NCBI GenBank assembly: GCA_030592825.1
Contig: JAUVIG010000228.1
Span: forward strand, 1 to 6,285
From: Chlorobiota bacterium
GTDB taxonomy: Bacteria > Bacteroidota > Bacteroidia > Bacteroidales > JAADGE01
DNA: 6,285 nt
Direction of reading: 5' to 3'
This document shows positions 1 to 6,285 of the stretch, piece by piece (the stretch's first letter is position 1; the number at the start of each line of letters is the position of its first letter). The notes beneath the pieces were generated by a model that saw only the letters and a program-made list of their open reading frames with translations, was not told the DNA's origin and did not search any database. The position numbers and the translations under genes are program-made.

Positions 1-110
1 ATAGGGTTTTCAGAGTTTATCATATACTTCTTCAAATTTTCTTGCATTATCCCGATAGTGCTTCTTAAATTTTCATCGTCTATGATAAACTCTGAAAATC
101 TTGATGCAAA
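1..110 (-). other. Possible gene fragment, running off the left edge
   Basis: On the minus strand the frame that starts just after a TAA (plus 111-113) stays open for 36 codons to the window edge. It reads like protein (FASRFSEFIIDDENLRS..., then IMQENLKKYMINSENP), with charged helix-like composition. The first ATG is at plus 45-47, so an intact gene would have to start there and lie mostly outside the window; otherwise this is a decayed gene remnant. The family is not recognised. The stretch is largely made of the 18-bp inverted repeat and an internal near-direct repeat (27-41 and 61-74, one base of length difference), so the open frame may be a by-product of repeat structure. The opposite strand is also open from position 1 to a TAA at 112-114, which weakens the coding case. 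Confidence 0.22.
7..98. repeat. Perfect 18-bp inverted repeat with 56-bp spacer
   Basis: Positions 7-24 (TTTTCAGAGTTTATCATA) and 81-98 (TATGATAAACTCTGAAAA) are exact reverse complements. A transcript could form an 18-bp stem with a 56-base loop. It is not a classic intrinsic terminator, since no T-run follows on either side. It could be the two ends of a very short non-autonomous element or a remnant of an inverted duplication. No target-site duplication is visible: the bases before position 7 (ATAGGG) and after 98 (TCTTGA) do not match, and only six bases of left flank are available. Confidence 0.75.
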
Positions 111-177
111 TTAATTATTAGAGGTTGCCATATGTAAAACTATCTTTTGGTAACGAAAGTAAAGAAATTTTTTAATA

Positions 178-2922
178 CTATTCAATTTTTATGCCTAAAA
201 AAGTAATATCATCTCTTTGGTTAACATCTTTTTTATGCGAATTAAAGGTTTTTAAAAGATATTCTTTTTGTTCAGATAATGGTAATGATGCAATTTTACT
301 TAATATTTCGGCTAAATATACTGAACCTATTTTTTTACCTAAAGGAGAATCTTGGTCAATATATCCGTCAGTAAAAAGATAAAGAACATCGTTTGAAGAA
401 ACTTTAATTTTTTTATCAGTAAAATTAACTTTATCATAATAATGACCACCTATTGTTTTAATATCTCCTCTTAATCTATTAAGTATATTTTTTTTTGAAT
501 TATAGTGAAAAACTGTTTGTTTAGCACCGCTAAAAACAATCTCTTTTACACCCTTACCTTTTTTTTCTATTCGACATAAAGAGATATCCATACCGTCTCT
601 GTTTCCTGTTATTTTTTGCTTAAGTGTAATTTTTACTGATATATGCATTTCTTCGAGTATTTTTGAAGGCATAGTAATGCCTTTTTCATTAATAACAGAA
701 TTTAATATTCTTGCTCCTATCATACTCATAAATGCACCCGGAACTCCGTGTCCGGTACAATCTATAACGGCAAAATAAGTATATGGGCTTTCTTTTTTAT
801 CGGAAAACCAGTAAAAATCACCTGATACAATATCTTTGGGTAAATAAATAAGAAAAAAGTCATTATTTTTTCGCATGTTTAAGGGAGCAGGGAGTATTGC
901 TTTTTGTATGTTTTGGGCATATCTTAAACTCGCATTGATTTCTTCTCTTTGTTTTTCCAATTCATAACTTTTCATTATCATTAAACGAGTGTTTCTAACT
1001 TTTTCAGAAATATCAGTATCAATAATAATTATATTTTGAATATCTCCTGAAAGATCAGTAATTGCTTTTATATTTGTTTGTATCCAAATTTTTTCACCTG
1101 CCGGATTGAATGTAGAAAACTCATAGCTGCCTGATGTTTTATTTTTAATGCAATTTTTAATTACTTTTAATATTTCTTTATAATTGCTTGACTTTTTTAA
1201 TGCATCAAAAATACTCGGATATTTTTTTATAAATTCATTAAACGGAATATCGTATAAGTTGTCAAAACCCTTATTTCCCCATTCAAAATTCCCGTGTTTA
1301 TCAAGAATAACAACTGCATTATCGGTCTCATCAACTGCAGTTTTTAATCGCAATAAATCTTCATTAACCTCATATAATTGATCTGTTTGAGCCTTAATTT
1401 CTTCATTTTGTTGAGTAATCTCATTATTCTTTTTTAATAATGCTTTTCTGTTTATTTGAAGTGCTGTGTTAATTCTTTTTTTGTTCTTAAGTTGTCTTAT
1501 AATTATCAACAAAAAGATTAATCCTGTAAGTATAATTATGAATATTCCTAAAAAAATATAATTATTGAATTTCAAACGTTGCTTTTGCTTTTCTGATTTT
1601 ATTCTGTTTAATTCATTTTCTGTTTGTAGTTTATCAATTTCATATTCTTTTGTATCAATATCAAATAAAATCTTTTGTTCAGCAATTTTATCATTTAATT
1701 CACTTGTATACAGACTGTCATTAATTTTTTTTATCAGCCTTGAATATTTCAATGATTCTTTATAATTCTTTGTTTTTTCATAATATAACGACATCACTTC
1801 ATAACTTTCTGTATAAAGATGCAGATTTTGATTATTGCCGGCATTCAATATTTCCGATACCTTACGAATGTGTAGCTTGGCATTATTAATTTGGCCTGCC
1901 AGAATATAAGCCTTTGCAATATCACAATGAACAGATATTTTGTCTTTTAAACTGCCCTTGATTTCATAAATTTCAACAGCCTTTAAATAATATTGTATTG
2001 CTGAGTTATATTTTTTTGTTTTAATATAAACCTCAGCAATATCGGAATAATTTATTGCTAATCCGTATTCATCTTTAATGATTTTTTGTAATTTCAATGC
2101 TTTTTGAAAATAATTTAATGCTGTATTATAATCTTCTTGAAGTTGATACAGAACACCTAAATTAATATAAAGTATTGATTTTTTTTTAATATTATTTTTA
2201 ACGTTTGCTAATGCTAAAGCTTTAGAATAATATTTCAATGCCTCGTCATAATCTTTGATATCTTTATGTATCAATCCTAAATTATTGTATATTGTTATAA
2301 TCGTAAGTGTATCATTTAATTCATTATATAATATATATGCTTTTGACATTGATTCCAAACTCTTATTATAAAATCCTAATTCTTTGTATATCAACCCAAG
2401 ATTATTGAGTGATGCAGCTTCTCTGTCTTTAAGATTATACTCTTTTGACTTCTCATAACTCTGTTGCATATAGTCAATTGCATTTTTATAGTTCCCTTTA
2501 TTAAGATATACTATAGCTATGTTGTTTAAAGATTTTGTCTCATGAATTTTATCATTATTAGCGATACTGAGATCATGCAAGATATTCATGAAGTGAAATG
2601 CACTGTCACAATCTCCGGCATATAAAAATCCTTTGCCTTTAATATCCAAAGCTTTCAAATAAAGTTTATTGTTAGTATCTTTAATCAGTAAAAGTGCTTT
2701 GTTTGATAAGTAGATTGATGAATCGGAATTGCATTTTAAATATGATTGTGCAAGTTTAATAAGGTTTATAATTTCTGTAGTATCTTGCAGATCATTATTT
2801 TTATGTAATGTGGTTTTGTTATTTTGAGAATAATTCTCAGAATAAAAAAGAAATATTAATGCAAACAATACAATGATATTTCCGGTATAATATTTTAAAT
2901 TAAGAAAAGGCATTATATACAT
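178..2922 (-). CDS. TPR-repeat, PAS and SpoIIE-type (PP2C-like) serine/threonine phosphatase, membrane-anchored
   Basis: This 914-residue signalling protein is predicted to dephosphorylate serine or threonine on a protein partner, in this family usually an anti-sigma-antagonist-like (STAS) protein. Residues 13-30 form a hydrophobic export signal. A TPR array follows: consensus positions fall exactly every 40 residues (92, 132, 172, 212, 252, 292, 332), with a further repeat near 374 and a degenerate one near 52. A membrane span covers about 453-475 and is followed by a basic KNKKR, which puts the TPRs outside and the rest in the cytoplasm. Next come a coiled coil (about 478-525), a PAS domain with PAC end (about 525-640) and the phosphatase domain (about 665-914). 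Its metal-binding motifs are visible: SGDFYW (D702), DCTGHGVPGAF (D721), LFTDG (D852) and RDDITF. The catalytic core appears complete. A start at Met4 is also possible. No sigma-regulatory partner is encoded within the window, so substrate and ligand are unknown. Confidence 0.93.
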   Translation of the reverse strand: MYIMPFLNLKYYTGNIIVLFALIFLFYSENYSQNNKTTLHKNNDLQDTTEIINLIKLAQSYLKCNSDSSIYLSNKALLLIKDTNNKLYLKALDIKGKGFLYAGDCDSAFHFMNILHDLSIANNDKIHETKSLNNIAIVYLNKGNYKNAIDYMQQSYEKSKEYNLKDREAASLNNLGLIYKELGFYNKSLESMSKAYILYNELNDTLTIITIYNNLGLIHKDIKDYDEALKYYSKALALANVKNNIKKKSILYINLGVLYQLQEDYNTALNYFQKALKLQKIIKDEYGLAINYSDIAEVYIKTKKYNSAIQYYLKAVEIYEIKGSLKDKISVHCDIAKAYILAGQINNAKLHIRKVSEILNAGNNQNLHLYTESYEVMSLYYEKTKNYKESLKYSRLIKKINDSLYTSELNDKIAEQKILFDIDTKEYEIDKLQTENELNRIKSEKQKQRLKFNNYIFLGIFIIILTGLIFLLIIIRQLKNKKRINTALQINRKALLKKNNEITQQNEEIKAQTDQLYEVNEDLLRLKTAVDETDNAVVILDKHGNFEWGNKGFDNLYDIPFNEFIKKYPSIFDALKKSSNYKEILKVIKNCIKNKTSGSYEFSTFNPAGEKIWIQTNIKAITDLSGDIQNIIIIDTDISEKVRNTRLMIMKSYELEKQREEINASLRYAQNIQKAILPAPLNMRKNNDFFLIYLPKDIVSGDFYWFSDKKESPYTYFAVIDCTGHGVPGAFMSMIGARILNSVINEKGITMPSKILEEMHISVKITLKQKITGNRDGMDISLCRIEKKGKGVKEIVFSGAKQTVFHYNSKKNILNRLRGDIKTIGGHYYDKVNFTDKKIKVSSNDVLYLFTDGYIDQDSPLGKKIGSVYLAEILSKIASLPLSEQKEYLLKTFNSHKKDVNQRDDITFLGIKIE

Positions 2923-3016
2923 CTGAATTGCAATGTAATAAAAAAATTAATAAGAACATATTTTTTTTTATTATTGTTCAAGTTTTTTTGATAAATAATA
3001 TATGGTTGAACAAATG

Positions 3017-3150
3017 TTATGGGTACTCCTAAAAACTCAAAAATTAAGGCTTTTTGAAATTTTAATACCGGAGTTCCGAAAGCATTCGGAATGAGGATTT
3101 TTAAAATTTCAAAGTAACGAAAAGATTTGGGTTTTTAGGAGTACCCTTAT
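3017..3150. mobile_element. 126-bp nested palindrome with TTAT flanks (MITE/REPIN-like)
   Basis: The element spans 3021-3146. Its outer arms 3021-3038 (GGGTACTCCTAAAAACTC) and 3129-3146 (GGGTTTTTAGGAGTACCC) pair at 17 of 18 positions. The middle arms 3053-3065 and 3101-3113 (TTTGAAATTTTAA and its complement) pair perfectly over 13 bp. A central hairpin has stems 3074-3080 and 3085-3091 (TTCCGAA/TTCGGAA) around a four-base loop. It is flanked by TTAT at 3017-3020 and 3147-3150, as expected of a 4-bp target duplication. The right TTAT supplies the folC stop codon. No transposase is encoded, so mobility would have to come from elsewhere. It may also act as a folding barrier or weak terminator between folC and the phosphatase gene, although no T-run follows it. 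The structure is directly visible; the mobile origin is inferred. Confidence 0.6.
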
Positions 3151-4433
3151 ATTATTTCTGCTACTATAAATGTACTCCCGCAAATTAAAATCATATCAGA
3201 ACTGTTTGCTTGTTCTTTTGCTTTTTTAAAAGCCTGATTTACTGTTGAGTATGTTTCACCATAAAGTTGAAATTTTTCAGCTTTACATTGTAATTCAGTT
3301 TCATTCAATGCTCTTGGTATATTTGCTTGTGTATAATAGTATACGGCAGTTCTCGGTAAAAGGTTCAGTATTGTATCAATATCTTTATCATTTACAGTCC
3401 CGAAAATAAAATGAAGTTGCTTATATGCTGTTGTTTTTAATTGATTTAAAATTTCATTAATACCGGCAATATTATGCCCTGTATCTGCAACAATCAGAGG
3501 GTTATAACCTAAAATATGCCATCTTCCTGCAAATCCGGTATTGTTATGAACATTTAATAATCCCGAATATATATTATCCTCTGAAATTGAATATTTTTCA
3601 GACAAAAAATCAATAATTTTTAATGATGTAATAATATTTTTCTTTTGATACAATCCGATTAAATCCGTTGTTAAATTTTTAAATATTAGTTGATGATTCT
3701 TTCTCACATTATATACTTGTTTATAATCTGTATTAAGAAGCGAATAGTCAATATTATATTCCGAATCGGCAAAATAAATGTCAGAGTCATTTTCTTTTGC
3801 TTTTTTAATGAATATATCTGATGTTTTTTCATCTTTTTCACCTATAACAACAGGAATATTCGGTTTAATGATACCCGCTTTTTCTTGTGCAATTTTTTCT
3901 GTTGTATTTCCCAAAAATTGTGTGTGATCTATGCTTATATTTGTAATAACCGATAATATTGGTGTGATAATGTTTGTAGAATCTAATCTGCCGCCGAGAC
4001 CAACTTCAATAATCGCAAGATCGACTTCATTTTCAGCAAAATGATCAAAAGCCATTGCAACAGACATTTCAAAAAAAGAAGGTTTAATTTTTATGAAATC
4101 AGGCATAAATCGTTTAACGAAATTAATTACACTTTCTTCAGAAATCATTTCCCCGTTGATTCTTATACGTTCTCTGAAATCTTTCAAATGTGGTGATGTA
4201 TATAAACCTGTTTTATAACCGGCAGTTTGTAATACAGAAGAAAGAATATGAGAAACAGAGCCTTTGCCGTTTGTCCCGGCAATATGGATACTTTTAAAAT
4301 TATTTTGCGGATTGTTATTTAGTTCGCATAAAGCCGTAATATTGCTCATGTCTTTTTTATAAGCAATTTTCCCTTGTCTTTGAAACATAGGCAGTCGGCT
4401 GAATAACCATTCAATTGTTTCTTGATAATTCAT
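3147..4433 (-). CDS. folC: Bifunctional folylpolyglutamate synthase / dihydrofolate synthase
   Basis: This cytoplasmic Mur-ligase-family enzyme uses ATP to join L-glutamate to dihydropteroate and to (tetrahydro)folates, making and retaining polyglutamylated folate. The 428-residue length is normal for the family. Visible motifs in order: the ATP-binding loop GTNGKGS (53-59), the folate-site segment SPHLKDFRERI (80-90), EVGLGGRLDSTN (143-154), SIDHTQFLG (167-175) with the metal-binding histidine, QEKAGIIK (183-190) carrying the lysine that is carbamylated in characterised homologues, and the C-terminal-domain motif ADTGHN (316-321). The frame is intact to a TAA stop formed by the TTAT flank of the palindromic element. 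The start is fixed: an in-frame TAA lies only six bases upstream of this ATG, so no longer start is possible. No Shine-Dalgarno sequence is seen. The dihydrofolate synthase activity is assumed from typical bacterial homologues and not proven by the sequence. Confidence 0.96.
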   Translation of the reverse strand: MNYQETIEWLFSRLPMFQRQGKIAYKKDMSNITALCELNNNPQNNFKSIHIAGTNGKGSVSHILSSVLQTAGYKTGLYTSPHLKDFRERIRINGEMISEESVINFVKRFMPDFIKIKPSFFEMSVAMAFDHFAENEVDLAIIEVGLGGRLDSTNIITPILSVITNISIDHTQFLGNTTEKIAQEKAGIIKPNIPVVIGEKDEKTSDIFIKKAKENDSDIYFADSEYNIDYSLLNTDYKQVYNVRKNHQLIFKNLTTDLIGLYQKKNIITSLKIIDFLSEKYSISEDNIYSGLLNVHNNTGFAGRWHILGYNPLIVADTGHNIAGINEILNQLKTTAYKQLHFIFGTVNDKDIDTILNLLPRTAVYYYTQANIPRALNETELQCKAEKFQLYGETYSTVNQAFKKAKEQANSSDMILICGSTFIVAEII

Positions 4434-4477
4434 TGTTTACATTGAATACATTGTTAAATTGTTTCATTGCTGAATTG
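4411..4477 (-). promoter_or_regulatory. folC leader with iterated CAAT and upstream start codons
   Basis: On the plus strand ATTG (CAAT in the folC sense) begins at 4432, 4441, 4450, 4458, 4466 and 4474, a spacing of 8-9 bases. Three of these create ATGs ahead of the true start. The ATGs at 4442 and 4451 share the folC frame but hit TAA at plus 4437-4439, giving Met-stop and Met-Tyr-Ser-Met-stop, which end three bases before the folC ATG. The ATG at 4467 opens an 18-codon, asparagine-rich frame (MKQFNNVFNVNNELSRNN) that overlaps the start of folC and ends at 4411. Any translation of these or effect on folC is an inference; the pattern may be simple low-complexity sequence. Confidence 0.3.
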
Positions 4478-4507
4478 TTAAACTGAAGCAATACATAAAT
4501 ATAAACA

Positions 4508-4515
4508 CAAAAATA
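4508..4515 (-). promoter_or_regulatory. Candidate folC promoter -7 element
   Basis: The minus strand reads TATTTTTG, an exact match to the Bacteroidota -7 consensus TAnnTTTG. It lies about 75 bases upstream of the folC start and would give a leader of roughly 65-70 bases. No TTTG sits at the expected distance upstream, so the -33 half is not supported. In an AT-rich intergenic region such a match can arise by chance. Confidence 0.35.
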
Positions 4516-4533
4516 AAATAATACAGTAAATAG

Positions 4534-4564
4534 TTTGACAACGGAAAAAGATTATTTATTTTTG
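4534..4564 (+). promoter_or_regulatory. Bacteroidota-type promoter of the phoH-like gene
   Basis: A TTTG -33 element (4534-4537) is separated by 19 bp from TATTTTTG (4557-4564), a full match to the TAnnTTTG -7 consensus of the Bacteroidota primary sigma factor. Transcription would start near 4571 and give a leader of about 26 bases before the ATG at 4597. It is divergent from folC and shares the 163-bp intergenic region. Confidence 0.65.
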
Positions 4565-4596
4565 AGTTTTCAGAAATACTAAATTTTACATACGCT

Positions 4597-5919
4597 ATGG
4601 CAAAAAAAACTTTTATACTTGATACAAATGTAATTCTTCACGATTTCAGAAGCTTATTACAATTTGAAGATAATGATGTTATTATTCCTATTACCGTTCT
4701 TGAAGAATTGGATAATTTTAAAAAGGGGAGTACTGAAATTAATTTTCATGCAAGAGAGTTTATGCGGGAGTTGGATAAACTTGCAGGTGATAATCTTTTT
4801 AACGGGGGAATTTCTCTCGGTGAAGGCAGAGGGACTTTAAAAATCGAACTCGGTAAAAAGTTCTCTGAAGAAATGGAAGTATCATTCAGTGAAAAAAAAC
4901 CGGATCACAGGATTCTGGCAGTTGCTGATTACTATCAGCGTAATTTTCCTGAAAAGGATATTGCTCTGGTAAGTAAGGATATCAATTTAAGAATGAAAGC
5001 AAAATCTTTGGGTATTAATGCCCAAGATTACGAAACCGGAAAAGTCAGAAATATTGATGAGCTTTATAAAGAAGTTCATACATATGACGGAATTGATGAT
5101 AAATTAATATCAAGATTATTCCAAGAAGATAACGGAATTGATATTAACGAATTCAATTTTGAGCATGAACCTAAAGTAAATTCATTTTTTATCTTAAAAG
5201 GAAGTAATTCAAGTGCTTTGGCTAAATTTAAAAATGTTGAAAAAACAGTTGTAAAGGTCAGCAAAAGAGCAGCATACAATATAAAGCCAAGAAATGCCGA
5301 GCAAACATTTGCCATGGAAGCATTGTTGGATTCTCATATAAATTTAGTATCAATTACGGGTAAAGCCGGAACAGGTAAAACATTATTGGCACTTGCAGCA
5401 GCTTTGCAACAAAGAAGAGACTATGAGCAAATTTTGTTAGCAAGACCTATTGTACCGTTGTCAAACAGAGATCTCGGATATTTGCCCGGAGACGAACAGC
5501 AAAAGATAGGACCTTATATGCAACCCTTATTTGACAACTTAACAGTAATTAAGCATCAATTCGGCAGGCAAAGTAAAGACCATGCTCGAATAGATGATAT
5601 GCTTAAAGACGAAAAGTTGGTAATTACGCCCTTAGCATATATCAGAGGAAGAAGTTTATCCAAAGCTTTTTTTATTATTGATGAAGCACAAAACCTTACT
5701 CCGCATGAAGTAAAAACAATAGTAACCAGAGCAGGAGAGGGCACAAAAATGATCTTTACCGGAGATATCAATCAGATAGATTCTCCCTATTTAGATACAA
5801 AATCAAACGGATTATCATATCTGACCGACAGAATGAAAGGACAAAACATTTTTGCCCACATCAACTTAACAAAAGGAGAAAGAAGTTATTTGGCTGAATT
5901 GGCGAGTGATTTGTTATAA
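4597..5919 (+). CDS. phoH2: PIN-PhoH fusion ATPase (PhoH2/YlaK-like), putative RNA helicase and ribonuclease
   Basis: This 440-residue cytoplasmic protein joins an N-terminal PIN nuclease domain (about 1-150) to a PhoH P-loop ATPase domain (about 225-440). Characterised homologues with this fusion unwind and cut RNA in an ATP-dependent manner; the cellular targets here are unknown. The PIN acidic residues are present: D9 in LDTNV, E36/E37 in VLEELD, D103 in PDHRI and D128 in SKDINL. PhoH motifs are Walker A GKAGTGKT (255-262), RPIVPL (283-288), LGYLPGDEQQKIGPYMQP (293-310), Walker B FFIIDEAQN (358-366), FTGDINQID (387-395) and a KGERS arginine segment (426-430). Both active sites therefore look intact, and the length matches the family. 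The ATG is the only suitable in-frame start after the predicted promoter. No antitoxin-like small gene precedes it, unlike some actinobacterial relatives. It appears monocistronic, with its own promoter and terminator. Confidence 0.94.
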   Translation: MAKKTFILDTNVILHDFRSLLQFEDNDVIIPITVLEELDNFKKGSTEINFHAREFMRELDKLAGDNLFNGGISLGEGRGTLKIELGKKFSEEMEVSFSEKKPDHRILAVADYYQRNFPEKDIALVSKDINLRMKAKSLGINAQDYETGKVRNIDELYKEVHTYDGIDDKLISRLFQEDNGIDINEFNFEHEPKVNSFFILKGSNSSALAKFKNVEKTVVKVSKRAAYNIKPRNAEQTFAMEALLDSHINLVSITGKAGTGKTLLALAAALQQRRDYEQILLARPIVPLSNRDLGYLPGDEQQKIGPYMQPLFDNLTVIKHQFGRQSKDHARIDDMLKDEKLVITPLAYIRGRSLSKAFFIIDEAQNLTPHEVKTIVTRAGEGTKMIFTGDINQIDSPYLDTKSNGLSYLTDRMKGQNIFAHINLTKGERSYLAELASDLL

Positions 5920-5945
5920 TTAATAATAACGTGTAACAACTTAAC

Positions 5946-5980
5946 AAAGGAATAATTCACAACAGTTATTCCTTTTTTTT
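5946..5980 (+). terminator. Intrinsic terminator downstream of the phoH-like gene
   Basis: AAAGGAATAA (5946-5955) and TTATTCCTTT (5966-5975) form a perfect 10-bp stem with a 10-base loop. The T-run at 5973-5980 follows and partly overlaps the stem. It begins 26 bases after the phoH-like stop codon and separates that gene from the downstream AsmA-like gene. The stem is AT-rich but well formed. Confidence 0.88.
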
Positions 5981-6003
5981 ATTCAAATACGAAATTATTT
6001 TCT

Positions 6004-6011
6004 TAAATTTA
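6004..6011 (+). promoter_or_regulatory. Candidate -7 element for the AsmA-like gene
   Basis: TAAATTTA matches seven of eight positions of TAnnTTTG and lies 23 bases before the ATG at 6035. A promoter is expected here because an intrinsic terminator ends just upstream at 5980. No clear -33 TTTG is present, so the assignment is weak. Confidence 0.3.
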
Positions 6012-6034
6012 CATAAAATTAAATATCCAATCTT

Positions 6035-6285
6035 ATGAAAAAATTTTTCAAAATCTTTGCAATTGTACTAATTGTTTTAATTGCAGTAATTATCTTAATC
6101 CCGATTATTTTTAAGGGAAAGATCATTGAAACGGCACAAGAAGAATCCAATAAAAATCTTAATGCAAATGTTGAATTTTCTGATCTCAATGTTTCATTAA
6201 TTAAAAACTTTCCAAACATAAGTGCCGAGATTGAAGACTTGACTATTGTCGGTGTTGATACTTTCCGATACGATACTTTGGTAAC
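6035..6285 (+). CDS. AsmA-family membrane protein, N-terminal part
   Basis: The gene is cut by the right edge; 83 codons are visible. The product starts MKKFFKIFAIVLIVL and has one strong hydrophobic anchor at about residues 4-24 with a short basic N-terminus, so most of the protein should lie in the periplasm. After the anchor come a lysine-rich stretch and the segments VEFSDLNVSLIKNFPNISAEIEDLTI and VGVDTFRYDTLV, shown here only as family-typical features. The phrase around NFPNISAEIEDL is characteristic of AsmA-like proteins of Bacteroidota. The wider AsmA/TamB/YhdP group is linked to outer-membrane biogenesis and lipid transfer between membranes; the precise role here is not known. An in-frame TAA at 6020-6022 rules out an earlier start. 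No Shine-Dalgarno motif is seen. Confidence 0.85.
   Translation, partial: MKKFFKIFAIVLIVLIAVIILIPIIFKGKIIETAQEESNKNLNANVEFSDLNVSLIKNFPNISAEIEDLTIVGVDTFRYDTLV

Noticed and set aside
124..154. Possible hairpin GTTGCCA/TGGTAAC downstream of the phosphatase gene
   Set aside because: The stem has seven pairs only if a G-U wobble is allowed on the plus strand. In the transcript of the phosphatase gene that position is an A-C mismatch, and the loop is long, so it is not a convincing terminator.
191..382. Open frame on the plus strand inside the phosphatase gene
   Set aside because: It lies opposite the conserved C-terminal phosphatase coding sequence and has no recognisable protein features. The same applies to the plus-strand frames at 1184-1381 and 1565-1765.
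2953..2981. Possible promoter for the phosphatase gene (TTG, 18 bp, TATGTTCT on the minus strand)
   Set aside because: The -7 match to TAnnTTTG is only partial and the region is low-complexity AT sequence, so it is too weak to annotate.
4466..4492. Six-base inverted repeat ATTGCT/AGCAAT in the folC upstream region
   Set aside because: The short stem with a 15-base loop is expected by chance in AT-rich sequence and is partly explained by the ATTG iteration.
5076..5315. Open frame on the minus strand inside the PIN-PhoH gene
   Set aside because: It is antisense to a gene with intact family motifs and has no support of its own. The minus frame at 5556-5771 is rejected for the same reason.
4597..5919. 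PIN-PhoH gene as a toxin-antitoxin module
   Set aside because: The PIN domain recalls VapC-type toxins, but no small antitoxin gene lies upstream on the same strand and the gene has its own promoter, so a housekeeping RNA-processing role is more likely.
6019..6219. Minus-strand open frame at the right edge
   Set aside because: It is antisense to the AsmA-like N-terminus, which has the expected anchor and family motifs.

Overview
The window looks like a chromosomal segment of an AT-rich member of the Bacteroidota, probably an uncultured or environmental Bacteroidales/Marinilabiliales-type lineage. Three things support this. No purine-rich Shine-Dalgarno motif precedes any start codon. A clear Bacteroidota-type promoter (TTTG, 19 bp, TAnnTTTG) lies upstream of the phoH-like gene. 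The gene set also fits: a TPR/PAS/SpoIIE-type phosphatase, a PIN-PhoH protein and an AsmA-like protein with the short N-terminus typical of that phylum. This taxonomic reading is an inference, because there is no rRNA or other marker gene.

Layout from left to right: positions 1-177 hold a perfect 18-bp inverted repeat and a short protein-like open stretch on the minus strand that runs off the edge. Positions 178-2922 (minus) encode a large membrane signalling protein: a periplasmic TPR array, one membrane span, a coiled coil, a PAS domain and a PP2C/SpoIIE-type serine phosphatase. Positions 2923-3146 are intergenic and contain a 126-bp nested palindrome flanked by TTAT on both sides. It looks like a MITE/REPIN-type insertion that landed exactly on the stop codon of folC. 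Positions 3147-4433 (minus) are folC. Positions 4434-4596 are a divergent promoter region with a curious CAAT-iterated folC leader. Positions 4597-5919 (plus) are a PIN-PhoH ATPase/ribonuclease gene, followed by a strong intrinsic terminator. Positions 6035 to the end (plus) are the first 83 codons of an AsmA-family membrane protein.

The genes do not form one pathway. folC and the phosphatase gene point the same way but are separated by the palindrome. The phoH-like gene is divergent from folC and is closed off by its own terminator, so the AsmA gene is probably a separate unit. I see no new defence or mobile system with confident components. The items most worth checking are the nested palindrome at the folC stop codon, the inverted repeat at the left edge, and the small upstream reading frames in the folC leader.
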